Source: Hyphomicrobiales bacterium (GTDB taxonomy: Bacteria; Pseudomonadota; Alphaproteobacteria; Rhizobiales; Rhizobiaceae). Taken from it: a DNA stretch of 64,000 bases. Numbering within the stretch: the first letter of the stretch is position 1; the number at the start of each line of letters is the position of its first letter. Below are positions 53,422-62,406 of this stretch, piece after piece. The DNA lies in assembly GCA_900465915.1 (NCBI GenBank), contig UBKJ01000003.1:126144-190143 (forward strand), read 5' to 3'. Under the pieces are notes generated by a model. That model saw only the letters and a program-made list of their open reading frames with translations. It ran no database searches and was not told the DNA's origin. Made by a program: the position numbers and the translations under genes.

Positions 53422-54324
53422 ATGGCGACCCTTGCTGAAATCCTTGCCGACCCTAACGCCCGCGCAAAACTGCCCGCCGGCATGCGGAACAACAATCCAG
53501 GTAACATCAAATTTGCCGGGCAGCGTGACGCGGTTGGTCCGTCCGTAAACACGGACCAAGGCGATCCGCAGGCTGTCTACGCCAGCCCGGAAGCGGGTAT
53601 GCACGCCATGTATCAGCTTCTGCTGAAGAAATACGATGGCGGGAAGACGACGCCCGACGCGCTGATTGCGGGGAATATGGGTTGGACGCCTGGAAACCAC
53701 CAGGCCGCTGCGAACGTCGCTCGCAGCGCTGGCATCGATCCGAACGCAGACATCAATTTCCATGACCCGGCGAGCGCGGCGCGGTTCATGCATGGTCTTA
53801 TTGTCCAGGAACACGGGAATTCAGGAAACCTCTATCCGATCCAGATGATCCAGTCCGCGATCAGCGGCGCGCCCGTCTCGACCGTTCCTGTTGTCGCCGC
53901 GCCGGGCGCTTCTCAACACATGCTGGATGCTACGCCGGTAGCCGGGCAGGCGCATGCCTTCACACCGCCTACGGGCCAGCTTTCGCCTGATGCGGCTGCG
54001 GCTATGTTCGCGTCCGCACCCACGCCGGGAGCAGCGCCTTTCCTGCCGTCTGGCGAAGATGGTTCTTCGATGGCTTCGCTGCTCTCGGACAGCTCCGATA
54101 ACCTGGTGCAGAAGATCGCGCAGGCGAACTATCGACCCCCTGAACAGAAGCCCGTCGAGAACCTTCCGGTTCCAGAATTGCGGCAATCGCCACGCACCAT
54201 CGCCGCGCCGCAGCTCGGGGCGACGCCTGATGATTATTCTGGATTGGCGGAAGTATTCCAGAAGCTGCAAGGACCGGGAAATCGTCAGATCGGAAGCCAA
54301 TTCCGGCCGTCTCGACTGGGATAG
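53422..54324 (+). CDS. Virion-associated lytic/structural protein
   Basis: 300 aa. AGMRNNNPGNIKFAGQRDAV and AMYQLLLKKYDGGKTTPDAL resemble the N-terminal peptidoglycan-interacting module seen in phage virion proteins; a Pro/Ala-rich C-terminal half follows. Last late gene, 167 bp from attR. Confidence 0.65.
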   Translation: MATLAEILADPNARAKLPAGMRNNNPGNIKFAGQRDAVGPSVNTDQGDPQAVYASPEAGMHAMYQLLLKKYDGGKTTPDALIAGNMGWTPGNHQAAANVARSAGIDPNADINFHDPASAARFMHGLIVQEHGNSGNLYPIQMIQSAISGAPVSTVPVVAAPGASQHMLDATPVAGQAHAFTPPTGQLSPDAAAAMFASAPTPGAAPFLPSGEDGSSMASLLSDSSDNLVQKIAQANYRPPEQKPVENLPVPELRQSPRTIAAPQLGATPDDYSGLAEVFQKLQGPGNRQIGSQFRPSRLG

Positions 54325-54338
54325 AGCTGGCCGCCGGA

Positions 54339-54389
54339 TAGTGCTGCCGCTGCGCGGCACTTCCCCGAAAGTGCAGAAACGCAGCACTA
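54339..54389. repeat. TAGTGCTGC / GCAGCACTA pair beside attR; candidate arm site
   Basis: TAGTGCTGC at 54339-54347 and GCAGCACTA at 54381-54389, 103-153 bp left of the attR core. The same 9-bp words, in the same inverted arrangement, lie beside attL (9466-9498). Confidence 0.5.
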
Positions 54390-54474
54390 GTTTTGTCGGC
54401 CAACATGTGCTTGAAATCGGTCTTGAAGACGAATCGGCCTTGAAAAGCCAATGTTTTACCGTGTTGTCGCGCGT

Positions 54475-54484
54475 TGTCTAGACA
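54475..54484. repeat. TGTCTAGACA palindrome next to attR
   Basis: Perfect 10-bp palindrome 7 bp left of the core repeat, in TTGTCTAGACACAACACAAC. Other copies: 28514-28525 and 33238-33249; related TGTCTGCCAGACA at 9528-9540 near attL. Confidence 0.55.
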
Positions 54485-54491
54485 CAACACA

Positions 54492-54543
54492 ACATCATTC
54501 GTAATGATGGGGTCGCGTGTTCGAGTCACGCAAGCGGCACCAA
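54492..54543 (+). repeat. attR (52-bp core direct repeat)
   Basis: Identical to 9357-9408. This copy is the original chromosomal 3' end of tRNA-Thr; the tRNA itself is now complete only at attL. Chromosomal sequence resumes at 54544. Confidence 0.95.
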
Positions 54544-54649
54544 TAAATTAACTGCTTGAACGGTTAAAAATTCTTCCAGAAACACTATTTATCAAATATT
54601 CGCGAAGTGTTCTTACGACTAGAATCCGTATTGCTTCGCTCGTATTATA

Positions 54650-55423
54650 TCAGCGACTAACGCCCGCCATGAAGCGGACGAATAGTTCGCGTTGCGAGGA
54701 TATTCCGAGCTTGGCGTAAATGTTTCGGCGGTGAATCCGTACGGTGCCGGTCGAGACGTTGAGCGCTTGCCCGGTCGCTTCGGCCGAATAGCCCTTGAGG
54801 ACGAAGCCGACGATTTCCCGTTCGCGCGGCGTCAGGCGCTCCAGGCCTTCGCCGATCAGTTCGGGACGGCTGTTCTCGTCTGTCGTGAACGCCTCGGACA
54901 GGTCGCTCCATTGCCGGCGCATCAGGGCGGTGACGATCGGCGCGAGGGAGCCGAGGCGGTCGAATTCGGCGCGGCTGAACACTTTTTCCTGCCGCATCAG
55001 CGACAGGACGACATGGCATTCGTTGGGCATTTCGGCGAAATAGCCGATTTCCTCGGCGATCTCGGTGCGTTTGTAATAGGTGCGGAAATATTCGCCCTGG
55101 TAGAAGCGGTCCGGCGCCAGCGTTTTCAGCCGGTAAAGACCGGAGGGCACCGGGCGGACGGCGCTCTGGCAGAACGGGTCGAGCAGATAGGGGCCTTCCT
55201 GATAGTCGGTGACGAACACGCGGCGGCGATGCTCTGGAAACGTGTCGAATATGTCGATCGGCCGGCTTTCTCCACGATATCCGAAAATCACCGTGTAGGT
55301 GAATGGGACCACCATCTGCAGCCATTGCGTCAGCGCCGGGCAGAAATCCGGTCCGCCCAGGCGGTCGATCACCGCACCCAGTTGCGCCTCATGCGTGGAA
55401 CTCTGCCGTGAAATGGCCGCCAT
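54650..55423 (-). CDS. LuxR-family transcriptional regulator
   Basis: 257 aa from 55423 (alternative ATG at 55486 adds 21 aa). The C-terminal HTH is RLTPREREIVGFVLKGYSAE, NVSTGTVRIHRRNIYAKLGI; the N-terminal ligand region is unassigned and lacks an obvious autoinducer or REC motif. A TTGACA hexamer (complement of 55486-55491) overlaps the longer start, which favours the shorter one. Divergent from the polyamine operon, so its likely regulator. Confidence 0.85.
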   Translation of the reverse strand: MAAISRQSSTHEAQLGAVIDRLGGPDFCPALTQWLQMVVPFTYTVIFGYRGESRPIDIFDTFPEHRRRVFVTDYQEGPYLLDPFCQSAVRPVPSGLYRLKTLAPDRFYQGEYFRTYYKRTEIAEEIGYFAEMPNECHVVLSLMRQEKVFSRAEFDRLGSLAPIVTALMRRQWSDLSEAFTTDENSRPELIGEGLERLTPREREIVGFVLKGYSAEATGQALNVSTGTVRIHRRNIYAKLGISSQRELFVRFMAGVSR

Positions 55424-55513
55424 GCGAGCATCTATGCCTTTTGTGATATATACAGTGGCTGGAGAGTTTTCTAATGTCTTCGTCATGTCAAGCAATAGTA
55501 GCCGAAGACGGAC

Positions 55514-56602
55514 ATGGTGAAACAGACAATTGCCGAATTGCGGGACGTGACCAAGCGTTTCGGCGCCGTGACCGCCGCGGAAGGTCTCGATCTGGCGATC
55601 TTCCAGGGCGAGTTTCTCTCCTTTCTCGGTCCGTCGGGCTGCGGCAAGACGACGGCGCTGCGCATGCTGGCGGGCTTCGAGCAGGCCACCGAGGGCGATG
55701 TGCTGATCGACGGCAAATCCGTCAACGGCGTTCCGGCTTATCAGCGGCCGGTGAACATGGTGTTCCAGCAATACGCCTTGTTTCCGCATATGGACGTGGC
55801 GCGCAACGTCGCCTACGGCTTGCGGCAGCGCCGCCCGCGTCTGCCGAAAGCGGAGATCGACGCCAAGGTGGCCCGCGCGCTGGAGATGGTGCGCCTTTCG
55901 GGCTTCCTGCACCGGCGGATATGGGAAATGTCGGGCGGACAGCAGCAGCGCGTGGCGCTGGCGCGCGCGATCGTCAACGAGCCGAAGATATTGCTGCTCG
56001 ACGAACCCATGGCGGCGCTCGACAAGAAGCTGCGCCATGACATGCAGATCGAGTTGAAATCCCTCCAGCGCGAACTGGGCGTCACCTTCGTCCTCGTCAC
56101 CCACGACCAGGAGGAGGCGCTGTCGATGTCGGACCGCGTCTGCATCATGCAGCAGGGAAAGATCGCTCAGATCGGCACGCCGGAAGAACTCTATGACCGT
56201 CCGAAAAACCGCTATGTCGCCGATTTCATCGGCCGGTCCAATTTCATTACGGCGCGCGTCGCCAGGCGCGACGGCGAAAGGTTGCTGGCCGAGGGGCCGG
56301 GGGGCTTGCGTTTCGTCGCCCGCGTCGGCGCCGAGCCGGCGCCCGAGGGTGCGGTGACGCTGTCGCTGCGGCCGGAGGAAATCCGTATCGCGCCGGAGGG
56401 CGGCGAAGGACACGCGATGCGGGTCACGCACCGCATCTTTCTGGGCGAGCATATCGAATACCATCTGCGTTCCGAAGCTCTCGATCATCTGGTCGCGGTG
56501 GCGCCGCGTTCGGCCGAGGTCGCCGGAGGCGCGCCCGATGTCGGCGCGGCAGTTCGCGTCGCCTGGCGCGACGGCGCTGCGCTGGCGCTGGCGGAGGGCT
56601 GA
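55514..56602 (+). CDS. potA: Polyamine-type ABC transporter ATPase
   Basis: 362 aa. Walker A GPSGCGKTTALRML, signature MSGGQQQRVALARA, Walker B LLLDEPMAALD, switch VTHDQEEALSMSDRV. C-terminal TOBE region with VTLSLRPEEIRIAPEGGEG. PotA-type length and neighbours (permeases of PotB/PotC type) support spermidine/putrescine or related opine uptake; the actual substrate is not determined. Confidence 0.92.
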   Translation: MVKQTIAELRDVTKRFGAVTAAEGLDLAIFQGEFLSFLGPSGCGKTTALRMLAGFEQATEGDVLIDGKSVNGVPAYQRPVNMVFQQYALFPHMDVARNVAYGLRQRRPRLPKAEIDAKVARALEMVRLSGFLHRRIWEMSGGQQQRVALARAIVNEPKILLLDEPMAALDKKLRHDMQIELKSLQRELGVTFVLVTHDQEEALSMSDRVCIMQQGKIAQIGTPEELYDRPKNRYVADFIGRSNFITARVARRDGERLLAEGPGGLRFVARVGAEPAPEGAVTLSLRPEEIRIAPEGGEGHAMRVTHRIFLGEHIEYHLRSEALDHLVAVAPRSAEVAGGAPDVGAAVRVAWRDGAALALAEG

Positions 56603-56666
56603 TCCGATCGCGCCGGACGCTGCGTCCGGAATCGAGCAGGCAACATCGACAACTGGGAGGATATCG

Positions 56667-57824
56667 ATGACTGACAATAATGGACATATCCCGGCGAAGG
56701 AATTTCTCGATCGGCTGGAAAGCTATCGCAAGGGCTCGATCTCGCGGCGTCACTTCCTTGGCGTGACGGGCCTCGGCCTCGCCACCTCGGTGCTGGCGAG
56801 CGCCATGCCGGGCCTGCGATCGAGCGCCCGCGCGGCTGGCAGCATCGGCGATCGCGTCGTGATCGCCACCTGGCCCAATTATCATGATCCCGCCGATTTC
56901 GAGGCCTTCAAGGCCGCCACAGGCTGCGCCGTCGACATGAACGTCTTCGGCTCGAACGAGGAGATGCTGGCCAAGCTCCAGGCGGGCGGCACCGGCTGGG
57001 ACGTGGTCGTGGCGACCAATTACACCATCACCACCTATGTCGGCGAAGGCATCATCGGGGAGATCGACCTCAAGCGGCTGCCCAATTACGACAAGACGGC
57101 CACCGATCCGCGCTTCGCCGCGCCCGGCATCGTCAACGGAAAGACCTACGCCATTCCCCGCAATGTCGGCACCACCGGCTTCTGCCTCAACACCAGCGAT
57201 TTCGAAGGAACCAAGCCCACGAGCTGGAAGGAGTTCTGGGATCTGTCGAAAGACCAGCTTTCGGGCCGCTCCATCGTCCATGACTACCAGTTGACGGCCA
57301 TCGGCAACGCGCTGAAATATTATGGCTATTCCTTCAATTCGGTCGATCCGAAGGAACTGGCCGACGCCGAGAAGCTGCTGATCGAAACCAAGCCGCATCT
57401 CTTCGCCATCACCTCGGATTATCAGCCGCCGATGCGCTCGGGCGACGCAACCATGTCGATGTGCTGGACGGGCGACGCGACGCAGCTTCACCGCGACATC
57501 CCTGCGATCGTCTATATTCTCGGCAAGGAAGGCGGGGAGATCTGGTCGGATTTCTTCACCATTCCGGCTTCCGCGCCGCACAAGGACGCAGCCTATGCGC
57601 TGATCGACTTCCTGCTCGAGCCGAAAATGGCGGCCAAGGAAGCGCAGTTCCACGGCTATGCGACGGGCGACCGCCGCGTGGACGCGCTTCTGCCGGCGGC
57701 GATGCGCGAAAGCGAGATCCTCTATCCGGCGGCGGATCTGCTCAACGCCCTGGAGTTCGGCGCTGCGGTCACCATGACCAACCCGCAACGCGCCGAAATC
57801 CTCGCGCGCTTCAAGTCGGCGTAA
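56667..57824 (+). CDS. potD: Polyamine-type ABC substrate-binding protein (Tat-exported)
   Basis: 385 aa. Tat signal SISRRHFLGVTGLGLATS (near residue 23). The mature part shows typical PotD sequence: VVIATWPNYHDPADFEAFKA, WDVVVATNYTITTYV, and a GDATQLHRDIP region. ATG after ACTGGGAGG, so 56667 is preferred over 56538. Periplasmic. Confidence 0.9.
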   Translation: MTDNNGHIPAKEFLDRLESYRKGSISRRHFLGVTGLGLATSVLASAMPGLRSSARAAGSIGDRVVIATWPNYHDPADFEAFKAATGCAVDMNVFGSNEEMLAKLQAGGTGWDVVVATNYTITTYVGEGIIGEIDLKRLPNYDKTATDPRFAAPGIVNGKTYAIPRNVGTTGFCLNTSDFEGTKPTSWKEFWDLSKDQLSGRSIVHDYQLTAIGNALKYYGYSFNSVDPKELADAEKLLIETKPHLFAITSDYQPPMRSGDATMSMCWTGDATQLHRDIPAIVYILGKEGGEIWSDFFTIPASAPHKDAAYALIDFLLEPKMAAKEAQFHGYATGDRRVDALLPAAMRESEILYPAADLLNALEFGAAVTMTNPQRAEILARFKSA

Positions 57825-57834
57825 GGGGTTTTAG

Positions 57835-58686
57835 ATGCGGCCATCCCTGCGCACCACCTTGTTTCTCGCCCCGGCCACGGCCTGGCTCCTGTGCATGCTG
57901 GTGCTGCCTCTGGTGGTGGTCGTCGTCTTCAGCTTCGGCGAGAGAGGGGCCGCGGGCGGTTACGTCCCGGCCCTGACCCTCGACAATTACGCCAATCTCG
58001 GCGCGCGCTGGGCGGCCTTCCGCAACACGCTGACGCTCGCCCCGCTGGGCACGCTGATATGCCTGCTCATCGCCTATCCGCTCGCCTATTTCCTGGCGCA
58101 GGAAGCGCCCGAGCGCTGGCGGACCGCGCTGCTCATCCTGGTGATCGTGCCGTTCTGGACCTCGATCCTCATCCGCTCCTACGCCTGGATCCAGATTCTG
58201 GGCGGCAACGGCCTGCCGCGGCTGATCGGGGAGCTGGGTTTCGGTCGACCGCGTTTCATCAACACGCCCTTCGCGGTCATGGTGGGCATCGTATACGGCT
58301 ATCTGCCGCTCATGGTCTTTCCGATCTATGTCGCGCTGGAGAAGCTCGACCGGCGGCTTCTGGAGGCCTCCGGCGATCTCGGCAGCCCGCCCTGGCGCAC
58401 CTTCCTTCAGGTGACGCTGCCTTTGTCTCTGGCGGGCGTGGCGACGGGTTCGATGCTGGTCTTCATTCTTCTGATGGGCGAATTCCTGATCCCGCAGCTT
58501 CTGGGCGGCGGCAAGGTTTTCTTCGTCGGCAACGCGCTGGTCGACCTCTTTCTTCAATCGCGCAACTGGCCGTTCGGGGCGGCGATCGCGGGAACCCTGG
58601 TTCTGGTGATGCTGGTCACGGTGACGCTCTATCTGCGCAGTCTGCGCCGCCTTTCCGGCGGGCGCGACGACGTGGCCTTGATGTAG
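57835..58686 (+). CDS. potB: Polyamine-type ABC permease (PotB)
   Basis: 283 aa. Six predicted TM helices, EAA loop LEASGDLGSPPWRTFLQVTL, PSLRTTLFLAPATAWLLCML start. Follows the binding protein by 10 bp. Confidence 0.9.
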   Translation: MRPSLRTTLFLAPATAWLLCMLVLPLVVVVVFSFGERGAAGGYVPALTLDNYANLGARWAAFRNTLTLAPLGTLICLLIAYPLAYFLAQEAPERWRTALLILVIVPFWTSILIRSYAWIQILGGNGLPRLIGELGFGRPRFINTPFAVMVGIVYGYLPLMVFPIYVALEKLDRRLLEASGDLGSPPWRTFLQVTLPLSLAGVATGSMLVFILLMGEFLIPQLLGGGKVFFVGNALVDLFLQSRNWPFGAAIAGTLVLVMLVTVTLYLRSLRRLSGGRDDVALM

Positions 58687-58695
58687 GGAACGCCG

Positions 58696-59502
58696 ATGCG
58701 ACTTTATGCGCTTGCAGTCTATCTGTTCCTCTATATCCCGATCGCGGTGATCGCGCTGTTCTCGTTCAACGCCGGGCATCATGCGGCGCAGTTCAGCGGG
58801 TTCTCCCTGCAATGGTACGCCAAGACGCTGTCCAACCCCTTCGTCGTCGGGGCGGTGAAGACCAGCTTCACCGTCGCCATCACCTCGGCGCTGCTCGCCA
58901 CCGTCTTCGGCACGATGGCGGTCGTGGCCTTGCAGGGCGTGCGCGGACGGCTGCGCGTTCTTTATGACGCGCTGGTCTATGTGGCGGTCATGGTGCCGGG
59001 CATCGTCATCGGCATCGCCACGCTGATTGCATTGGTGACGGTGTTCGATTCAGTCAACCCGCTGCTCGCGAAGCTGTTCGGTCCGGAAAACGCCGTCCAG
59101 CTCGGTCTCGGCAAAGGATCGCTGATCGCCGCGCACGGCCTGTTCACCATGGCGCTGACCATCATCATCGTGCGGGCGCGGCTGCAGGGCATGGATCGGT
59201 CGCTGCTTGAAGCCTCCGCCGATCTCGGCGCGCCGCCGATGCGCGGTTTTCTCCAGGTCACCCTGCCGCAGATCGCCCCGGCGGTGCTCGCCGGCTTCCT
59301 TCTGGCTTTCACCTTCAGCTTCGACGACTTCATCATCGCCTTCTTCGTCGCGGGTTCCGAAACCACCCTGCCGATCTATGTCTTTTCATCGATCCGGCGC
59401 GGCGTAACGCCGGAAATCAACGTCATCGGCACGCTTGTCATGGTCGCCTCGCTCGTCAGCCTGATCACCGCGCAGTTGATCCTGCGCCGCCGCGGCCGCT
59501 GA
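58696..59502 (+). CDS. potC: Polyamine-type ABC permease (PotC)
   Basis: 268 aa. RLYALAVYLFLYIPIAVIAL start, FSFDDFIIAFFVAGSETTLP and EAA loop LLEASADLGAPPMRGFLQVT typical of PotC. 9 bp after PotB. Confidence 0.9.
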   Translation: MRLYALAVYLFLYIPIAVIALFSFNAGHHAAQFSGFSLQWYAKTLSNPFVVGAVKTSFTVAITSALLATVFGTMAVVALQGVRGRLRVLYDALVYVAVMVPGIVIGIATLIALVTVFDSVNPLLAKLFGPENAVQLGLGKGSLIAAHGLFTMALTIIIVRARLQGMDRSLLEASADLGAPPMRGFLQVTLPQIAPAVLAGFLLAFTFSFDDFIIAFFVAGSETTLPIYVFSSIRRGVTPEINVIGTLVMVASLVSLITAQLILRRRGR

Positions 59503-59520
59503 TCTCAGGAGTTTTCATAT

Positions 59521-60279
59521 ATGGAATTGCAAGATCGTGTCGCATTGGTCACGGCGGGGGGATCGGGGATCGGCCGTGCGGGCGCCCTGGCCATGGCGCG
59601 CGAGGGCGCGCATGTGATCGTCACCGACCTCGCCGGCGAAAGGGCGGAAGCGGTAGCCGCCGAAATCTCCGCCGCAGGCGGCCGAGCCGAAGGTTTCAGC
59701 CTCGACGTCCTGGACGATGTAGCGCTCGAAGAAGCGATCCTGTCGGCCGCCGCCCGTCACGGACGGCTCGATATCGTGCATTCCCATGCAGGCGTGCAGG
59801 TGCCGGGCCGGCTCGACCAGATCGACGCCGCGCAAATGGACCTGTCGTGGCGGCTCAACGTGCGCGCGCATTTCGTAGCCGCAAAGGCGTCGATGCGGGT
59901 GATGACGCCGCAAGGACAGGGATCGATCATCGTCACCTCGTCGAACTCCGGCGTGCAGTACGATCGGGAGATGATCGCCTATTGCACGACGAAACACGCG
60001 GTCATCGCGATGGTGCGCCAGATCGCCGCCGATTTCGCGCGCCATAACGTCCGCTGCAACGCGCTTTGCCCCGGTTTCGTCGATACGGTGTTCAATGCAG
60101 GTTTCGAGACGCAGATGGGCGGAAGGGCGGCGCTGGAGCAATATGTCCGCGAAACCATTCCCATGGGCCGCTTCGGAACGGCCGCCGAGATCGGCGAGGC
60201 CATCGTCTATCTCGCTTCGGACAAATCCTCTTTCATGACCGGCCATGCGTTGGTCATCGATGGGGCTGAAAGCCTGTGA
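59521..60279 (+). CDS. SDR-family dehydrogenase
   Basis: 252 aa. Cofactor motif VTAGGSGIGRAGALA, variant HSHAG for NNAG, active site YCTTK (Tyr-x-x-x-Lys) with catalytic Ser in TSSNSG. AGGAGTTTTCATAT precedes the ATG. Last gene of the polyamine-type operon; it may oxidise the imported compound or a derivative. Confidence 0.88.
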   Translation: MELQDRVALVTAGGSGIGRAGALAMAREGAHVIVTDLAGERAEAVAAEISAAGGRAEGFSLDVLDDVALEEAILSAAARHGRLDIVHSHAGVQVPGRLDQIDAAQMDLSWRLNVRAHFVAAKASMRVMTPQGQGSIIVTSSNSGVQYDREMIAYCTTKHAVIAMVRQIAADFARHNVRCNALCPGFVDTVFNAGFETQMGGRAALEQYVRETIPMGRFGTAAEIGEAIVYLASDKSSFMTGHALVIDGAESL

Positions 60280-60643
60280 GCTTTCGCTGATTTTCCCAAA
60301 AAGATAGAGCGCGCGGAAGGTCGGCTTTGCGGTTTGCTGTGCCGTTTAAACGGCAGGCTTAGATATCTGGTTTGGATATCGTGATGAGCCGCTTCGCCCC
60401 ATCTTGCCAGATGCTCGGCGAGGACATGGCGCTGACCGGATCGGCATATTTCCGCACCTAGACTGATTTCATAACGCGCCACCCGCCTGCCTCGGTCGGG
60501 CGCTGTCCGGCTAAATCATCGTCATCGCAATGCTTCCAGCAGGCCTCCCTCAAGCTCCCGACGAGAGTCTGGACACTAAGAAAAATATCGATATATTGGT
60601 GTTGCGGTATATAAAAAGTCGCCGCCTTCCAAGGGGAACAACG
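60280..60643. other. Intergenic region with GntR-type operator
   Basis: 364 bp without a gene. TGCCGTTTAAACGGCA (around 60340-60355) is a perfect palindrome. GATATCTGGTTTGGATATC lies next to it. Promoter elements for the 60644 gene are near its end, at 60591-60614. No terminator is obvious. Confidence 0.6.
60591..60614. promoter_or_regulatory. Candidate GntR-regulator operator upstream of the binding-protein gene
   Basis: ATATATTGGTGTTGCGGTAT followed by ATAA. TATTGGT is shared with the sites before the GntR gene (63188-63290). Position 30-53 nt before the start codon would block transcription or translation. Confidence 0.5.
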
Positions 60644-61417
60644 ATGACAACTGCATCCAAGCTCAGCATGCTTGTCCTGGCGCTTCTGGCCGGGACCGTC
60701 GCCGCGCAGGCGGATGAGACGAAGACGATCAAACTGGCCGCCGAGTTCGTCTACCCGCCATTCAACTATATCGATAACGGCAAGTTCGCCGGGTTCGACG
60801 TCGATATCGGCAATGCGCTCTGCGAGCATATGAAGATCAAGTGCGAATGGGTTTCGCAGGACTGGGACGGGATCATTCCCGGCCTGATGGCCAGAAAATA
60901 CGACGCGATCATCTCGTCCATGAGCATCACCGAAGCGCGCAAGAAAATAATCGCGTTCTCCCAGAAGTATTATAATTCGCCGGCGCATTTCATGGCGGTG
61001 AAGGGCTCGGGGATCACCGATGTTTCGCCCGAGGCCCTCAAGGGCAAGACGATCGCCGTGCAGGGTTCGACGAACCAGCTCGCCTATCTCGAGGCCTATT
61101 ATCAGAATTCGACGATCAAAACCTACCAGACCACCGACGACGGCGCCGTCGATCTCGCCGCCGGACGGGTCGACTTCGCGTTTTCGGACAAGATTCTGTT
61201 CAACGAGTGGCTGAAGACGCCTGCGGCAGGGGGATGTTGCGAGCTGGTGGGGCCCGACATCTTCGATCCGTCCACCCTCGGCGTCGGCAAGGGCGTCGCC
61301 GTGCGTCAGGAGGACACTGCGCTTCTCGAGAAATTCGATAAAGCCATCACCGAAATCCTCAAGGACGGCACTTATAAGCGCATCAACGACAAGTACTTCA
61401 ATTTCTCGATCTACTGA
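60644..61417 (+). CDS. Polar amino-acid ABC transporter substrate-binding protein
   Basis: 257 aa. Signal peptide (about 1-22, KLSMLVLALLAGTVAAQA), EFVYPPFNYIDNGKFAGFDV and DAIISSMSITEARKKIIAFS of the ArgT/HisJ family. A separate permease/ATPase is not visible here. Start chosen at 60644 with AAGGGGAACAACG before it. Periplasmic. Confidence 0.88.
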   Translation: MTTASKLSMLVLALLAGTVAAQADETKTIKLAAEFVYPPFNYIDNGKFAGFDVDIGNALCEHMKIKCEWVSQDWDGIIPGLMARKYDAIISSMSITEARKKIIAFSQKYYNSPAHFMAVKGSGITDVSPEALKGKTIAVQGSTNQLAYLEAYYQNSTIKTYQTTDDGAVDLAAGRVDFAFSDKILFNEWLKTPAAGGCCELVGPDIFDPSTLGVGKGVAVRQEDTALLEKFDKAITEILKDGTYKRINDKYFNFSIY

Positions 61418-61521
61418 TCGGTTGCAGCAGCCGGAGTCGTAGAAGACGCGTCCTCGTGCGGCTCCGCCTGTCCTGCGAACCCATCGACGCGCATATGTCT
61501 TGAGTGGAGCGGTGACGCCGA

Positions 61522-62277
61522 ATGTCAGAGAAAACCAGGAATATCGTGATAACCGGCGGAGGCCGCGGCATCGGCCGCGAAACCGCGTTGCTCGCCGCCG
61601 GCATGGGATGGGACGTAGCGTTCAGCTATGTCTCGAACGACGAGCAGGCCGCCAGCCTCGTGAAGGAGATCGGCGCGCTCGGACGAAGGGCGGTCGCCGT
61701 TCGAGGGGACGTATCCGTCGAGGAAGATGTGGTTCGACTATTCGATCAAGCGCAGACGGAGCTGGGCGAGATCAGCGGCGTCGTGGCCAATGCAGGCGTC
61801 GTCGCGCCGGCGTCGCGGTTGGACGGCATGACCTGCGAGCGTTTGACGCGCATGTTCTCCGTTAATATCCTCGGCGCATATCTTACCGCCCGGGAAGCGG
61901 TAAGGCGCATGTCCCCGGCCCATGGCGGTCGAGGCGGCGCGATCGTCCTCCTGTCGTCGATCGCCTCGCGGCTCGGATCGCCCAACGAGTTCGTGGATTA
62001 CGCCGGAAGCAAAGGGGCGATCGATTCCCTGACGATCGGCCTCGCCAAGGAAGTCGGGCCCGAAGGCGTTCGCGTCAACGCCGTGCGTCCCGGCCTCATC
62101 GAGACCGAGCTGCATGAAAGCGGGGGGCAGCCCGACAGGGTGGCGCGCCTGGGATCGTCCGCCCCGCTGGGCCGGGCGGGCCGGGCGTCCGAAGTCGCCG
62201 AGGCGGTGATCTGGCTTCTCGACGACCGCTCGTCCTATGTGACGGGCTCTATTCTGGACGTCGCCGGCGGCCGTTAA
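61522..62277 (+). CDS. SDR-family oxidoreductase (second)
   Basis: 251 aa. TGGGRGIGRETALL, NAGVVAPASRL, SSIASRLGSPNEFVDYAGSK with Tyr-x-x-x-Lys, and a C-terminal VTGSILDVAGGR. Probably a 3-oxoacyl/glucose-dehydrogenase-type SDR; substrate unknown. A stem-loop follows. Confidence 0.88.
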   Translation: MSEKTRNIVITGGGRGIGRETALLAAGMGWDVAFSYVSNDEQAASLVKEIGALGRRAVAVRGDVSVEEDVVRLFDQAQTELGEISGVVANAGVVAPASRLDGMTCERLTRMFSVNILGAYLTAREAVRRMSPAHGGRGGAIVLLSSIASRLGSPNEFVDYAGSKGAIDSLTIGLAKEVGPEGVRVNAVRPGLIETELHESGGQPDRVARLGSSAPLGRAGRASEVAEAVIWLLDDRSSYVTGSILDVAGGR

Positions 62278-62306
62278 TCGGCGGCGCTTGAGCCATCGGC
62301 TGCGCC

Positions 62307-62341
62307 AACGCCCCTTCCTGCTGTCATCAGGGAGGGGCGTT
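62307..62341. terminator. Stem-loop between the SDR and the GntR gene
   Basis: AACGCCCCTTCCTG, loop CTGTCAT, CAGGGAGGGGCGTT (one G-U pair); serves the two convergent genes. Confidence 0.8.
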
Positions 62342-62406
62342 TCCATATCGCATGTTTGGATCTGCAAAGTTAAGCGTCGTTTCCCGATAGTCCGGGCGCG
62401 CTTCGA

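Larger units (their letters stand above)
9357..54543. mobile_element. Temperate podovirus-like prophage integrated at tRNA-Thr
   Basis: About 45.1 kb between two copies of a perfect 52-bp repeat. It contains integrase, excisionase-like gene, repressor/Cro pair, replication genes, lysis cassette, terminase, portal, scaffold, capsid, tail-adaptor and ejection-protein genes. No tape measure, sheath or tail-tube gene is seen, and the 779-aa portal, gp10-like protein and probable ejection proteins resemble P22/Bcep22-like short-tailed phages. All essential modules appear intact. Confidence 0.95.

Noticed and set aside
51718..53814. 698-aa minus-strand frame opposite ejection-protein genes
   Set aside because: Shadow frame in high-GC DNA without recognisable features.
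9357..54543. CRISPR arrays, reverse transcriptase/DGR or insertion sequences
   Set aside because: No regularly spaced direct repeats, no RT motif and no transposase were seen.
54650..56677. 675-aa minus-strand frame including the LuxR gene
   Set aside because: Everything beyond residue 397 is antisense to the polyamine ATPase gene; LuxR starts at 55423 or 55486.
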